From NCBI GenBank assembly GCA_900771995.1, contig CAAGQC010000084.1:1-32734 (forward strand): a DNA stretch of 32,734 nt, written 5' to 3'. The translations under genes were made by a program, and so were the position numbers. Within the stretch, counting starts at the first letter, position 1; each line of letters opens with the position of its first letter. The stretch comes from Lachnospiraceae bacterium. GTDB taxonomy: Bacteria; Bacillota; Clostridia; Lachnospirales; Lachnospiraceae. Positions 1-7,969 of this stretch are shown here, one piece after another. The notes below the pieces were generated by a model. That model saw only the letters and a list, made by a program, of their open reading frames with translations, was not told the DNA's origin and did not search any database.

Positions 1-225
1 AAAATGTAGAATCCGTTTTTGCCCATGCTTTTTGCCTGTTTCAGAGCAAATTCAAACTTTTTGCGACACTCTTCGAAAAATTAGATTTTAAATTAGAAGA
101 CGGCAGACACCGCTCAACTAAGATGTGGTACTTCCGCCTCTATCACATCCTGATGTTACAGCATCTGGGTTCTATCTTCCTCTATCTAATCCTGTGCCGG
201 AATTGAGTCCAAATTGTACCCGGGC
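1..225. other. Left flank without assignable gene
   Basis: No convincing gene is visible. On the minus strand, 1-80 is open and would encode about 26 residues rich in Lys and Phe ending toward the window edge (…KQAKSMGKNGFYI), but an in-frame stop lies at 81-83 and no good start with a ribosome binding site follows it, apart from an internal ATG without a clear SD. It could be a decayed gene end, the start of a short gene running off the window, or chance. The stretch 120-190 has no coding signature on either strand. Confidence 0.3.
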
Positions 226-253
226 TTGACTTTTTCCAGAATACTGGTATACT
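226..253 (+). promoter_or_regulatory. Promoter of queT (extended -10)
   Basis: TTGACT at 226-231 and TATACT at 248-253 are separated by 16 bp, with TG one base upstream of the -10 box (extended -10). Transcription would start near 260 and give a leader of about 90 nt carrying the preQ1 riboswitch. Confidence 0.7.
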
Positions 254-299
254 GGTAAGGCTGAGACGCCCTGAAACCAAGGCTTTTCGGAAATTCACT

Positions 300-342
300 C
301 GTGTGTTCGAGACCTTCCACACGTAAAACAAAACTAAAGGAG
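300..342 (+). promoter_or_regulatory. preQ1-I riboswitch controlling queT
   Basis: A 6-bp stem CGTGTG (300-305)/CACACG (318-323) encloses the loop TTCGAGACCTTC and is followed by an A-rich tail (324-336) and AAAGGAG. CCTT in the loop (313-316) can pair with AAGG (337-340), giving the H-type pseudoknot of the preQ1-I class and hiding the Shine-Dalgarno AGGAG (338-342). This layout matches the translational preQ1-I type such as that of Thermoanaerobacter tengcongensis. The downstream gene is a QueT transporter, a known target of this riboswitch, which strongly supports the call. Binding of preQ1 is inferred to lower transporter translation. Confidence 0.85.
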
Positions 343-349
343 AAAACAA

Positions 350-844
350 ATGAACAAGAAAGTACTGTACCTCGTACACGGAGCGGTGATCGCTGCTCTC
401 TATGTTGTGCTGACCATGTTGGCCAACGCTCTGGGACTGGCAAATTATGCCATTCAGGTCCGCTTCTCGGAAGCCTTGACCATTCTTCCCGTATTTACCC
501 CCGCTGCCATACCGGGACTTTTCCTGGGATGCATCATCAGCAATACCATGACCGGCTGTATGCTGCTTGACATCATCTTCGGCAGTCTTGCGACCCTGAT
601 CGGCGCTTTCGGCACTTATCTGCTGCGGGATAAGAACAAATGGCTGGCTCCTCTGCCCCCCATCATCGCCAACACCATTATCGTCCCCTTCGTACTGGCT
701 TATGTCTACCATCTGGAGGGCGGCATTCCCTACTTTATGCTGACCGTCGGTATCGGTGAGATCATTTCCTGTGGAGTGCTGGGCATGCTGCTGCGCACCG
801 TGTTACAGAAATACCGCAAATACATTTTTGACGTACAGAAATAA
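350..844 (+). CDS. queT: QueT family queuosine precursor transporter
   Basis: This 164-residue protein is a small multi-span membrane protein of the QueT family (DUF988), the substrate-binding S component of an ECF-type transporter thought to import queuosine precursors such as preQ1. The N-terminus (MNKKVLYLVHGAVIAALYVV) is a membrane span typical of ECF S components, followed by the conserved QVRFSEALTILPVFTPAAIPG region at about residues 36-56 and further hydrophobic segments. The length fits the family. The start ATG has AGGAG nine bases upstream, inside the preQ1-I riboswitch, so regulation by the ligand is expected. No ECF energizing genes are in the window, so it probably shares a housekeeping module. 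A strong terminator follows. Confidence 0.92.
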   Translation: MNKKVLYLVHGAVIAALYVVLTMLANALGLANYAIQVRFSEALTILPVFTPAAIPGLFLGCIISNTMTGCMLLDIIFGSLATLIGAFGTYLLRDKNKWLAPLPPIIANTIIVPFVLAYVYHLEGGIPYFMLTVGIGEIISCGVLGMLLRTVLQKYRKYIFDVQK

Positions 845-858
845 GCGGTCATCCCGCC

Positions 859-900
859 AAAAAGGCGTCCGGATCCTTTTACAGGTTCCGGGCGCCTTTT
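859..900. terminator. Bidirectional terminator between queT and the 843-residue gene
   Basis: AAAAAGGCGTCCGGA (859-873) pairs with TTCCGGGCGCCTTTT (886-900), one G·T or mismatch near the loop. T runs exist at both ends, so it can serve queT on the plus strand and the convergent gene ending at 916 on the minus strand. Confidence 0.85.
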
Positions 901-915
901 GCTGTCCGCTGGTAT

Positions 916-3447
916 TTAATTCTCAATTTTCATATAAGTAATGAAATGATTGCCGTTCTCCGCAAACCATGTCGTGGCATCGTTCATTCCCTTTTTGTAC
1001 AGCTTTCCGGTGGAAGGCTCCATGATCACGACATTGAATTCATTAAATCCGGTCACCAGCACCGCCTCGCCGTCCTCTAAGATCGCCAGCACCGGAATAT
1101 CCTGATTCACATAGTACAGCACCGCATCCAGGCTGCATCCGCTCAGATCCAGTACCTGTACGCCCGTCATATTTTCCGACAGGATCTCGATAGCGGTCTT
1201 GCCCTGTGCCAGATCGTATTCCGTGTTGCGGGTGATTCCGGCATGCCGCAGAATATTGTCCAGACATACGGTCAGGCTGTTCTTCTGCTCCGTGACGCTC
1301 TCTTCCTTGATGGCCATAATCTGGTTCCGGCTGACGCGGCTGCCTTTCAGCCATACCGTGATCCCCCGGTCGTTGGTGACAATACCGGAGGCATCATAGG
1401 CCTCCTTCACCGCCGTACCCGGTGCACTGTAGATTCCCTGTACTCCATAGGCATCATAGACATAATATCTGGGCACTTCGCTGGCGGCATCCAGTTCCAG
1501 TTCTCTTCCGCCCTCGAATACCACTTCCTTCGGATTCAGCACCTTGATGGTCTTCGTGTCGATGGTGGATTTCGTCTGTATCTGCACGTAGCGCTCATAA
1601 ACGTCAATATCCGCAGTCACTACCTTATTCTGCCCGGCTTCCTCTTCCACGTTGTTCATGATCTGGTCATCCAGGATCTCCTGATAGCTGCCGCTTTCCG
1701 TCCGCTGCATCCGGGACAGGGTGATCTGGTTCCCTTCTATGGTACATCCCACAATGTAGATGCCTTCCTGCCCGTATTCCTTCAGATTGTCTCCGGAAGA
1801 ATTGCTGATGCAGACTTTATACATAGGATAAAATACCTGTCCGGAATTCTCCGTGCGGATGTCACTCTCTCTGGCCACCCCGTAGATAATATCCTCTCCC
1901 ATGAAGCCCAGCGGTCTTATGGCTTCGCCGTCCTCCGCCCGGATCACCGTCTGTTCTCCGGTGTTCAGGTTCCGTACATTCAGCTGATTGCTGTGGTTGA
2001 TGTCGTCCCCTTCCTGCCATACGATGATCTCGTGATTTTCCGATACCTGCAGACTGTCATCCTGTCTTATGCTTACCAGCCGCCCCGCGGTACGGTTCTC
2101 CAGATCCACATCATAGACGCCGTTTTCCAGGAAAAAATACAAATGCTGCTGCCGGTTCCGGTACAGAAGCTGTTCCATCTCTTCCTTCAGCACCGCATAG
2201 CTCTTGGAATACGGGATGTAGACTTCTTCCTCGATCGTATTCAGGGAATTGTCGTAGCTTAAGATCTGAATACCGGTCTCACCCTCATGTCTTCCGCGGT
2301 TCATATAGCCGTATACAGCAAATTTTACATTGCCGCCCTCGTCCACATCCAGGATCTTGATATCATGATGGTCATACAGGGTGCGCCGGTCCGCATTACC
2401 CTTGTCATAGAAGGAGAAGATCACCGTCAGTCCGTTGGTGGCGGCATTGTAGCTGAACAACTGCCCCATGTCGGAAAATACCACGGTATTACCGTCGGCA
2501 CTCTCCATCATATCCACATCTTCATCCGTGATTCCCAGCAATATCTTGTCGTTGGCATACATCCGGGTCGTATCCGGGATCTGTGTCATGGTACGCTCGT
2601 AGTCCAGCAGATACATTCGCTCCGTCGTATATCTGACCCGATAATACTCTTCCACGTTATAGTAGGTCTTATTTTTCCCCTCTCCGGTAGATACTACGAA
2701 ATCCATCAGCAGGGATGCCACATTGCCGTTGACCTGTACCAGCTGTATGGATGCCGCGTTCTCCTGGGTCGGTTCCAGATTGCCCCAGGTGATCTGCTGG
2801 AAGCTGCTGTGGATATTCACCTTATGGAAGGTGCCGTTATCCGTTAGCTTGGAATTGGGTTCCAGATATTTCGTCAGTTCTCTGGCTGCTTCCTTGTCAT
2901 ACAGTTTCCCGTGGAAATCCGTTGCAAATTCCAGGATCTCCACGATATGCAGGTCATCATTCCACAAAATAGTGGTATAGTAATATACTTTCTGTTCCCC
3001 TTCCAGTTCCAGGATCAGGGTCAGGCTGTACTGGGTATTGGTATCGATCAGGTCCTTTAATGCAAAGGAAACGGCAAAGCTTTTCCCATCGGCTTTCCAT
3101 CCGGTGACTTCACTGTTCTCGATCAGGCGGCTGCCGTCGATGCTGCGGACCTCCGTGGAGATCCCCGTGACCTCCCGTCCGAAGGTATCCACGGTAAAAT
3201 CAGCCTGTCTGCCTTCTCCCAGCAAAGTCACGCTGTCCTTCTGGTAAGCCACATCCATGGCCACCGTACTGCCGTGCAGCTCGTTGCAGGCGATGCCGCC
3301 GCTCTCCATGGTGATCATGGGCAGGGTGGCCGGTGCCATTTCCATGGTCATATTATTATGTCCCTGATTCATAATGCTGCCGATGATCAGTGCTGATGCG
3401 AAAAAGACCACAACACACATGGCAATTCGGATTATCGTTTTCTTCAT
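916..3447 (-). CDS. Exported protein of unknown function with degenerate C39-like C-terminal domain
   Basis: I do not recognise a named family for this 843-residue protein. It begins with Lys-rich residues and a hydrophobic segment (about residues 5-26, IIRIAMCVVVFFASALIIGS), so it is probably anchored with the bulk outside. Residues 30-300 look like a β-rich domain; 300-700 is a β-strand-rich stretch with repeated 'Y-x-x-x-x-G' turns that could be a propeller. The last about 117 residues resemble the C39-like peptidase fold: Cys728 begins a helix as the nucleophile does in that family, and GEAVLVTGFNEF (793-804) matches the segment that normally carries the catalytic His, here replaced. It is therefore probably not a protease. 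It follows the methyltransferase gene by 31 bp. The start has only a distant GGGAGG, 16 bases upstream. Confidence 0.75.
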   Translation of the reverse strand: MKKTIIRIAMCVVVFFASALIIGSIMNQGHNNMTMEMAPATLPMITMESGGIACNELHGSTVAMDVAYQKDSVTLLGEGRQADFTVDTFGREVTGISTEVRSIDGSRLIENSEVTGWKADGKSFAVSFALKDLIDTNTQYSLTLILELEGEQKVYYYTTILWNDDLHIVEILEFATDFHGKLYDKEAARELTKYLEPNSKLTDNGTFHKVNIHSSFQQITWGNLEPTQENAASIQLVQVNGNVASLLMDFVVSTGEGKNKTYYNVEEYYRVRYTTERMYLLDYERTMTQIPDTTRMYANDKILLGITDEDVDMMESADGNTVVFSDMGQLFSYNAATNGLTVIFSFYDKGNADRRTLYDHHDIKILDVDEGGNVKFAVYGYMNRGRHEGETGIQILSYDNSLNTIEEEVYIPYSKSYAVLKEEMEQLLYRNRQQHLYFFLENGVYDVDLENRTAGRLVSIRQDDSLQVSENHEIIVWQEGDDINHSNQLNVRNLNTGEQTVIRAEDGEAIRPLGFMGEDIIYGVARESDIRTENSGQVFYPMYKVCISNSSGDNLKEYGQEGIYIVGCTIEGNQITLSRMQRTESGSYQEILDDQIMNNVEEEAGQNKVVTADIDVYERYVQIQTKSTIDTKTIKVLNPKEVVFEGGRELELDAASEVPRYYVYDAYGVQGIYSAPGTAVKEAYDASGIVTNDRGITVWLKGSRVSRNQIMAIKEESVTEQKNSLTVCLDNILRHAGITRNTEYDLAQGKTAIEILSENMTGVQVLDLSGCSLDAVLYYVNQDIPVLAILEDGEAVLVTGFNEFNVVIMEPSTGKLYKKGMNDATTWFAENGNHFITYMKIEN

Positions 3448-3478
3448 TCTTTTCTCACGGGTTCCTCCCGCCTTCTAT

Positions 3479-4663
3479 CTATTTATTTTGCAACAGCTTT
3501 TCCAGTGTGGGCGCCACATGCAGCAGTTCCGTCACGGAATGGATGTCACTGTTTTTCGATGCAGGGCGCATACCGCTCTTCTTCACCGCCCGGATCAGCA
3601 GATTTTTCGGTGTATGCTCCATATCAATGAATTCCAGGATCTGTGTCTCATACCCCTGTTGTTCCAGCAGATCCGCCCGCAGAGCGTCGGTCAGAAGTGC
3701 CGCCATACGCTCCTTGATGATGCCGTATTTGAATACCGGCTTTAAGGGCTCACTCTGGATCTGCCGGTTCAGTTCGTGCTGACAGCAGGGTACCGCCAGA
3801 ATGACTCTGGCTCCCCATTTTACCGCCTTGTCCAGCGCGTAATCCGTGGCCAGATCGCAGGCATGGAGTGTCACCACCATATCCGCCACATCCGTGCCCT
3901 CGTAGGTGCTGATGTCTCCCCGTTCGAACTTTAACCGGTTATACCCCAGTTTCTCCGCCAGTTCATTGCAGTGACGGATCACATCGGTCTTCAGATCCAG
4001 TCCGGTCACCTGAATATCTCTATGCTGCAGTTCGTGCAGATAGTAGTACATGGCAAAGGTAAGGTAGGATTTGCCGCAGCCAAAATCGATAATGCGGAGA
4101 GTACGGTCCTTCGGCAGTTCATCGATCACATCCTCGATAAATTCCAGATAACGGTTGATCTGACGGAACTTGTCGAACCGGGCCTTCGTCACCCGGCCAT
4201 CCGGGGTCTGTACCCCCAGTCCCACCAGGAAATCCACCGGCTTCCCTTCCTCTAAAATATAATGTTTGGTACGGTTATGAGCCAGCGCCTGCAGATCCTC
4301 CTGTCCGGTGTCTGCGGTTTCTTCTGTCTTTGAAGCGTTGCCGTTGTTTTTTACTTTCAGTGTCAGCTTTCCCTTCTTGCTGACCAACGCTGTGGCTTTC
4401 AGGCCTTTCGCGGTGAATTCTCCCTGTCGGAACTGCTCCTGCAGGTTCCCGCAGATCCGGTCAGTCAGCTGCTCTGCTGTGAAATTCTCGTGAAATACCT
4501 GGGTTCCCCTGTAAGCAGTCTCCTGAAACAACAGTTCGTCGCGGATCAGTACCGGGCGGATCTTCACCTTCTGGATCTGATCCGGCTGGCGGCTGTTGCT
4601 CAGGATGATCTGCTGCAGATCTTTATTCAAAATTTTCTGTAAAAGTATTTTTAGTTCTTCCAT
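3479..4663 (-). CDS. Class I SAM-dependent methyltransferase (Methyltransf_32-like)
   Basis: This 394-residue protein has an N-terminal extension of about 170 residues and a Rossmann-type SAM-binding domain. Motif I is IIDFGCGKSYLTF (191-203), followed by an acidic ribose-binding position in VTGLDLK and a VTLHACDLATD motif IV-like segment, then VPCCQHELN. This combination is seen in the Methyltransf_32 family (relatives of METTL25 and GSTCD), whose bacterial substrates are not established; RNA is one possibility. The gene is the first of a two-gene operon with the exported 843-residue protein, a pairing that does not suggest a substrate. It has its own promoter and a roughly 100-nt leader with several hairpins. 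Confidence 0.82.
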   Translation of the reverse strand: MEELKILLQKILNKDLQQIILSNSRQPDQIQKVKIRPVLIRDELLFQETAYRGTQVFHENFTAEQLTDRICGNLQEQFRQGEFTAKGLKATALVSKKGKLTLKVKNNGNASKTEETADTGQEDLQALAHNRTKHYILEEGKPVDFLVGLGVQTPDGRVTKARFDKFRQINRYLEFIEDVIDELPKDRTLRIIDFGCGKSYLTFAMYYYLHELQHRDIQVTGLDLKTDVIRHCNELAEKLGYNRLKFERGDISTYEGTDVADMVVTLHACDLATDYALDKAVKWGARVILAVPCCQHELNRQIQSEPLKPVFKYGIIKERMAALLTDALRADLLEQQGYETQILEFIDMEHTPKNLLIRAVKKSGMRPASKNSDIHSVTELLHVAPTLEKLLQNK

Positions 4664-4775
4664 GATTTATCCTGTTTTCAAATGTTTTTACGTCATGCAT
4701 CCGCTTACGAATCCGTGCTTTCGCACTCTGTATCCTGCCCGCAGGAGATCCGTCCACTGATGAGACCAGGCTCAT
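4664..4775 (-). promoter_or_regulatory. Structured 5' leader of the methyltransferase operon
   Basis: Between the -10 box and the ATG the transcript can form three successive hairpins: ATGAG/CTCAT (4760-4775), CCTG/CAGG (4734-4745) and GTGC-GAAA-GCAC with a GNRA tetraloop (4715-4726). No known riboswitch class is recognised. It may be regulatory or simply a palindromic repeat copy. Confidence 0.4.
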
Positions 4776-4803
4776 TATAGCATGCCTTCCTATAAGAACG
4801 CAA
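4774..4803 (-). promoter_or_regulatory. Promoter of the methyltransferase operon
   Basis: On the minus strand TATAAT (plus positions 4774-4779) is preceded by TGC, making an extended -10. A partial -35 TTGCGT lies 18 bp upstream (4798-4803), within the 3' end of the neighbouring gene. Confidence 0.6.
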
Positions 4804-5149
4804 TCATTCCGCGTCTTCCGCCATGTCTCCTTTTGTAGATCTCATCGCACACCAGAACGTGGATCAGATCCTTGGATACTTTCTCCGATTCCTGCTCTAA
4901 AATCGTGCTGATCGTATCGGCTACCCGGTGCAGACTCAGGCGGTCCGGGTATTCATCGTAGATCATGCTTCCTTCGTAGTCGTATTTGTCCAATATTTCC
5001 GCAATTCTGCGCTGACAGCGTCTGACCTCTCCGGGATAGGTCTGCTGTAAATATTCCAGATCACTGAGGAGTTCGTTCTCATCCATTCTCCCCGGATATC
5101 CCGGAAGTGTCATAAAAAACGGCCGTGATACCATATTTTTACGCCCCAT
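4790..5149 (-). CDS. Small hypothetical protein, Lachnospiraceae-like
   Basis: The 119-residue product is not recognised. It is soluble, mostly helical and charged, with DLEYLQQTYPGEVRRCQRRI and a Gly/Arg-rich end (RRHGGRRGMIAFL). The reading frame is open over its whole length, and its codon use resembles its neighbours, so it is probably real. The start is uncertain: the first ATG (5147-5149) has no ribosome binding site and lies just after a possible -10 (TATGCT), while codons 6 (ATG) and 22 (ATG, with GGGGAGA too close upstream) are alternatives. It lies downstream of the ATP synthase terminator, so it should have its own promoter. Confidence 0.65.
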   Translation of the reverse strand: MGRKNMVSRPFFMTLPGYPGRMDENELLSDLEYLQQTYPGEVRRCQRRIAEILDKYDYEGSMIYDEYPDRLSLHRVADTISTILEQESEKVSKDLIHVLVCDEIYKRRHGGRRGMIAFL

Positions 5150-5185
5150 GCTTTTTTATAGCATATGCATTTATTTCCCATTAAG

Positions 5186-5222
5186 TGAAAAAAGAGGTGC
5201 TGCGAATCTTATCGCAGCACCT
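5186..5222 (-). terminator. Terminator of the ATP synthase operon, overlapping atpC
   Basis: A perfect 11-bp stem, AGGTGCTGCGA/TCGCAGCACCT (5195-5205 and 5212-5222), with a 6-nt loop, is followed on the minus strand by CTTTTTT. The distal arm contains the last codons and the loop the stop codon TAA of atpC. Confidence 0.92.
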
Positions 5223-5610
5223 GAATTCTTGCCATTGCCCTCTGCAATGCTGTCTCTGCCCTTGCAATATCCGTCTCCGGCGTCTTGCTGCGCAGTCTCT
5301 CTTCCGCACGGTGCAGTGCCGCCTCCGCACGGTTCTCATCGATCTCATTCGGCCATTCGATGATCTCTGCCAGAATGGTAACCCCTTCGGGAAGGATCTC
5401 GGCGAATCCGGAATGCAGTGCTGCTTCCTTCTCTCCGTTCTTCTCCGTAATATGCAGGATACCCGGCTTCACGATCACCGTCAGGGGAATGTGGCCCGGA
5501 AGGACACCGATCTGTCCTTCCGTGGTATTGAATTCTACCATGTCCACAGTTCCCTCATAGAATACTCTTTCCGGGGTTATGATACGAAGTGTGAATTCTT
5601 TATCTGCCAT
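5209..5610 (-). CDS. atpC: F1F0 ATP synthase subunit epsilon
   Basis: This 133-residue protein is the epsilon subunit of the F1 central stalk. The N-terminal β-sandwich (residues 1-85) has the typical TLRIITPERVFYEG opening and the GQIGVLPGHIPLTVIVKPG segment; the C-terminal helical hairpin (about 86-133) ends in QRAMARIQVL. Length matches the family. It is the last gene of the atp operon, 20 bp after atpD, and its 3' end forms part of the terminator. Confidence 0.97.
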   Translation of the reverse strand: MADKEFTLRIITPERVFYEGTVDMVEFNTTEGQIGVLPGHIPLTVIVKPGILHITEKNGEKEAALHSGFAEILPEGVTILAEIIEWPNEIDENRAEAALHRAEERLRSKTPETDIARAETALQRAMARIQVLR

Positions 5611-5630
5611 ATCTGTACTCCCCTCTCATG

Positions 5631-7025
5631 CTATGCATGAACCTTTGCCAGTACATCATCAATGCTTCCGGCATTCAGGAAGTAGCTCTCCGGAATATCA
5701 TCATGCTTACCCTCCAGGATCTCACGGAATCCACGGATGGTCTCGCTGATTGGTACATATTTTCCTTCCAGACCGGTGAACTGTCCTGCCACGAAGAAAG
5801 GCTGGGACAGGAATCTCTGGATCTTACGGGCACGGGATACTACCAGCTTATCTTCCTCGGACAACTCGTCCATACCGAGGATGGCGATAATATCCTGTAA
5901 TTCCTTATATCTCTGCAGGATCTCCTGTACACCACGGGCAGTCTCATAATGTTCCTTACCTACGATTCTGGGATCCAGGATACGGGATGTGGACTCCAGA
6001 GGATCTACTGCGGGATAAATTCCCAGTTCTACGATAGAACGGGACAGAACCGTGGTGGCATCCAGATGTGCGAATGTGGTCGCAGGTGCCGGGTCTGTCA
6101 GGTCATCCGCAGGAACGTAAACTGCCTGTACGGAAGTAATGGAACCGTTCTTGGTGGATGTGATACGCTCCTGCAGCGCACCCATCTCTGTCTGTAATGT
6201 AGGCTGATATCCTACTGCGGAAGGCATACGGCCCAACAGTGCGGATACCTCACTTCCGGCCTGGGTGAATCGGAAAATGTTGTCGATGAATAACAGCACA
6301 TCTTTTCCGCCCTTGTCACGGAAGTACTCTGCCATGGTCAGTCCGGTCAGACCGACTCTCATTCTTGCTCCGGGGGGCTCGTTCATCTGTCCGAATACCA
6401 TGGTAGTCTTGTCCAATACGCCGGACTCCTGCATCTCATGGTACAGGTCGTTACCCTCACGGGTACGCTCGCCTACACCGGTGAATACGGAATATCCGCC
6501 GTGCTCCGTTGCGATATTACGGATCAGCTCCTGGATCAGTACGGTCTTACCTACTCCGGCACCACCGAACAGACCGATCTTACCACCCTTCTGATAAGGG
6601 CAGAGCAGGTCTACGACCTTGATACCGGTCTCCAGCAGTTCTGTGTCCGTAGACTGTTCTGCGAAGGTCGGTGCAGCGCGGTGGATGGGCTCGTAAGATA
6701 CCCCTTCCGGTACCGGCTTGTTATCAATCGGCTGACCCAGTACGTTAAATATTCTGCCCAGGGTATTCTCTCCTACCGGCACGGAGATGGGAGATCCGGT
6801 GGCGATTGCCTCCATTCCTCTCACAAGTCCGTCGGTAGTACCCATGGCAATACATCTGACAGTGTCGTCACCCAAATGCTGGGAGACTTCCACTACCAGT
6901 TCTCCTCCATCTCTGGTAGGGATGCGGATCGCGTCATTGATCTCGGGAAGTTTGCCCTCATCGAAGCGTACATCCAGTACGGCACCGATGACCTGGGTAA
7001 TCCTTCCTTTATTCTCTCCTGCCAT
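5631..7025 (-). CDS. atpD: F1F0 ATP synthase subunit beta
   Basis: This 464-residue protein is the catalytic subunit of F1. The P-loop GGAGVGKT is at 154-161, followed by the GERTREGNDLY segment with the catalytic Glu, and the ADDLTDPAPATTFAHLDATT segment typical of beta subunits. The frame is open to 7091, but the start is taken at 7025 because MAGENKGRITQVIG is the family N-terminus and AAAGAGGTAGAA lies just upstream; the upstream residues have no counterpart. It lies between atpG (43 bp gap) and atpC. Confidence 0.98.
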   Translation of the reverse strand: MAGENKGRITQVIGAVLDVRFDEGKLPEINDAIRIPTRDGGELVVEVSQHLGDDTVRCIAMGTTDGLVRGMEAIATGSPISVPVGENTLGRIFNVLGQPIDNKPVPEGVSYEPIHRAAPTFAEQSTDTELLETGIKVVDLLCPYQKGGKIGLFGGAGVGKTVLIQELIRNIATEHGGYSVFTGVGERTREGNDLYHEMQESGVLDKTTMVFGQMNEPPGARMRVGLTGLTMAEYFRDKGGKDVLLFIDNIFRFTQAGSEVSALLGRMPSAVGYQPTLQTEMGALQERITSTKNGSITSVQAVYVPADDLTDPAPATTFAHLDATTVLSRSIVELGIYPAVDPLESTSRILDPRIVGKEHYETARGVQEILQRYKELQDIIAILGMDELSEEDKLVVSRARKIQRFLSQPFFVAGQFTGLEGKYVPISETIRGFREILEGKHDDIPESYFLNAGSIDDVLAKVHA

Positions 7026-7068
7026 TTCTACCTCTTTCCTGCCCGACATGCGGGCATTATTACAATAG

Positions 7069-7929
7069 TTAAAGCGCCTCTGCGCCTGCAATGATCTCTG
7101 TAAGCTCCTGGGTAATGCTTCCCTGTCTTGCGCGGTTGTACTTCAGTGACAGATCACTGATCATATCCTCCGCATTGCTGGTGGCATTATCCATGGCCTG
7201 CATACGGGCACCGTTCTCACTGGCTGCCGCTTCCATCAATGCACCATAGATCAGACTGGATATATATTTCGGTATAATCATATCCAGTGCTTCCACATCT
7301 TCCGGCTCGAAGTTCATCAGCGCGTCCGCACCCTCTGTGGATGCACCCGCTTCTGCATCGTATTCCACGGGCAGAAGCTTCAACAGCTTCGGCTCATGGC
7401 TCACCGTGTTCTTGAAATGTGTGTATGCCAGATAGATCTCACCGATCTCTCCGGCTGCAAATGATGTCAGCAGTTTGTCCGACAGAAGCATTGCTTCGGC
7501 ATATTCGGGTTCTTCAATGACCTCCGGATAGGACTCCTTCACGGTATAGCCCTTTCTCTCCAGGATCTCCCGGCCCTTATTACCGATGGCATAGACCACA
7601 ATGTCTTCTGCCTTCCAGTCCTCCCGTCCGGTGATCAGTTTGGTCACATTGGAGTTGTAACCGCCTGCCAGACCTCGGTTGGAGGTGATGACAATGACCG
7701 CCTTTTTCGGGGAAGCCCCCGGAACGAGATACTTGTGTTCCAGATGGCCTACCCTGGACAGGATATTATTTACGGTATCATACATACAGTCAAAATACGT
7801 CTGAGAACGTTCTGCACCTGCTCTGGCTCTCTGAAGCTTTACCGTAGATACCAGCTTCATGGCCTTGGTGATCTGCTGTGTGCCCTGAATGCTGGTCTTA
7901 CGGCGCTTGATATCACGCATTGATGCCAT
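7069..7929 (-). CDS. atpG: F1F0 ATP synthase subunit gamma
   Basis: This 286-residue protein is the rotating central shaft. The N-terminal helix MASMRDIKRRKTSIQGTQQI and the C-terminal helix NRARQGSITQELTEIIAGAEAL are the two long helices of the coiled coil; the internal ITSNRGLAGGYNSNV (about residues 82-96) is family-typical. It sits between atpA (40 bp gap) and atpD. Confidence 0.97.
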   Translation of the reverse strand: MASMRDIKRRKTSIQGTQQITKAMKLVSTVKLQRARAGAERSQTYFDCMYDTVNNILSRVGHLEHKYLVPGASPKKAVIVITSNRGLAGGYNSNVTKLITGREDWKAEDIVVYAIGNKGREILERKGYTVKESYPEVIEEPEYAEAMLLSDKLLTSFAAGEIGEIYLAYTHFKNTVSHEPKLLKLLPVEYDAEAGASTEGADALMNFEPEDVEALDMIIPKYISSLIYGALMEAAASENGARMQAMDNATSNAEDMISDLSLKYNRARQGSITQELTEIIAGAEAL

Positions 7930-7969
7930 AGTTACCTCTCACTTCTGCCGCATTCCGCGGCCGACACAC

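Noticed and set aside
1243..2262. Plus-strand open frame of 339 codons
   Set aside because: It is antisense to the 843-residue exported protein and has no ribosome binding site or recognisable motifs.
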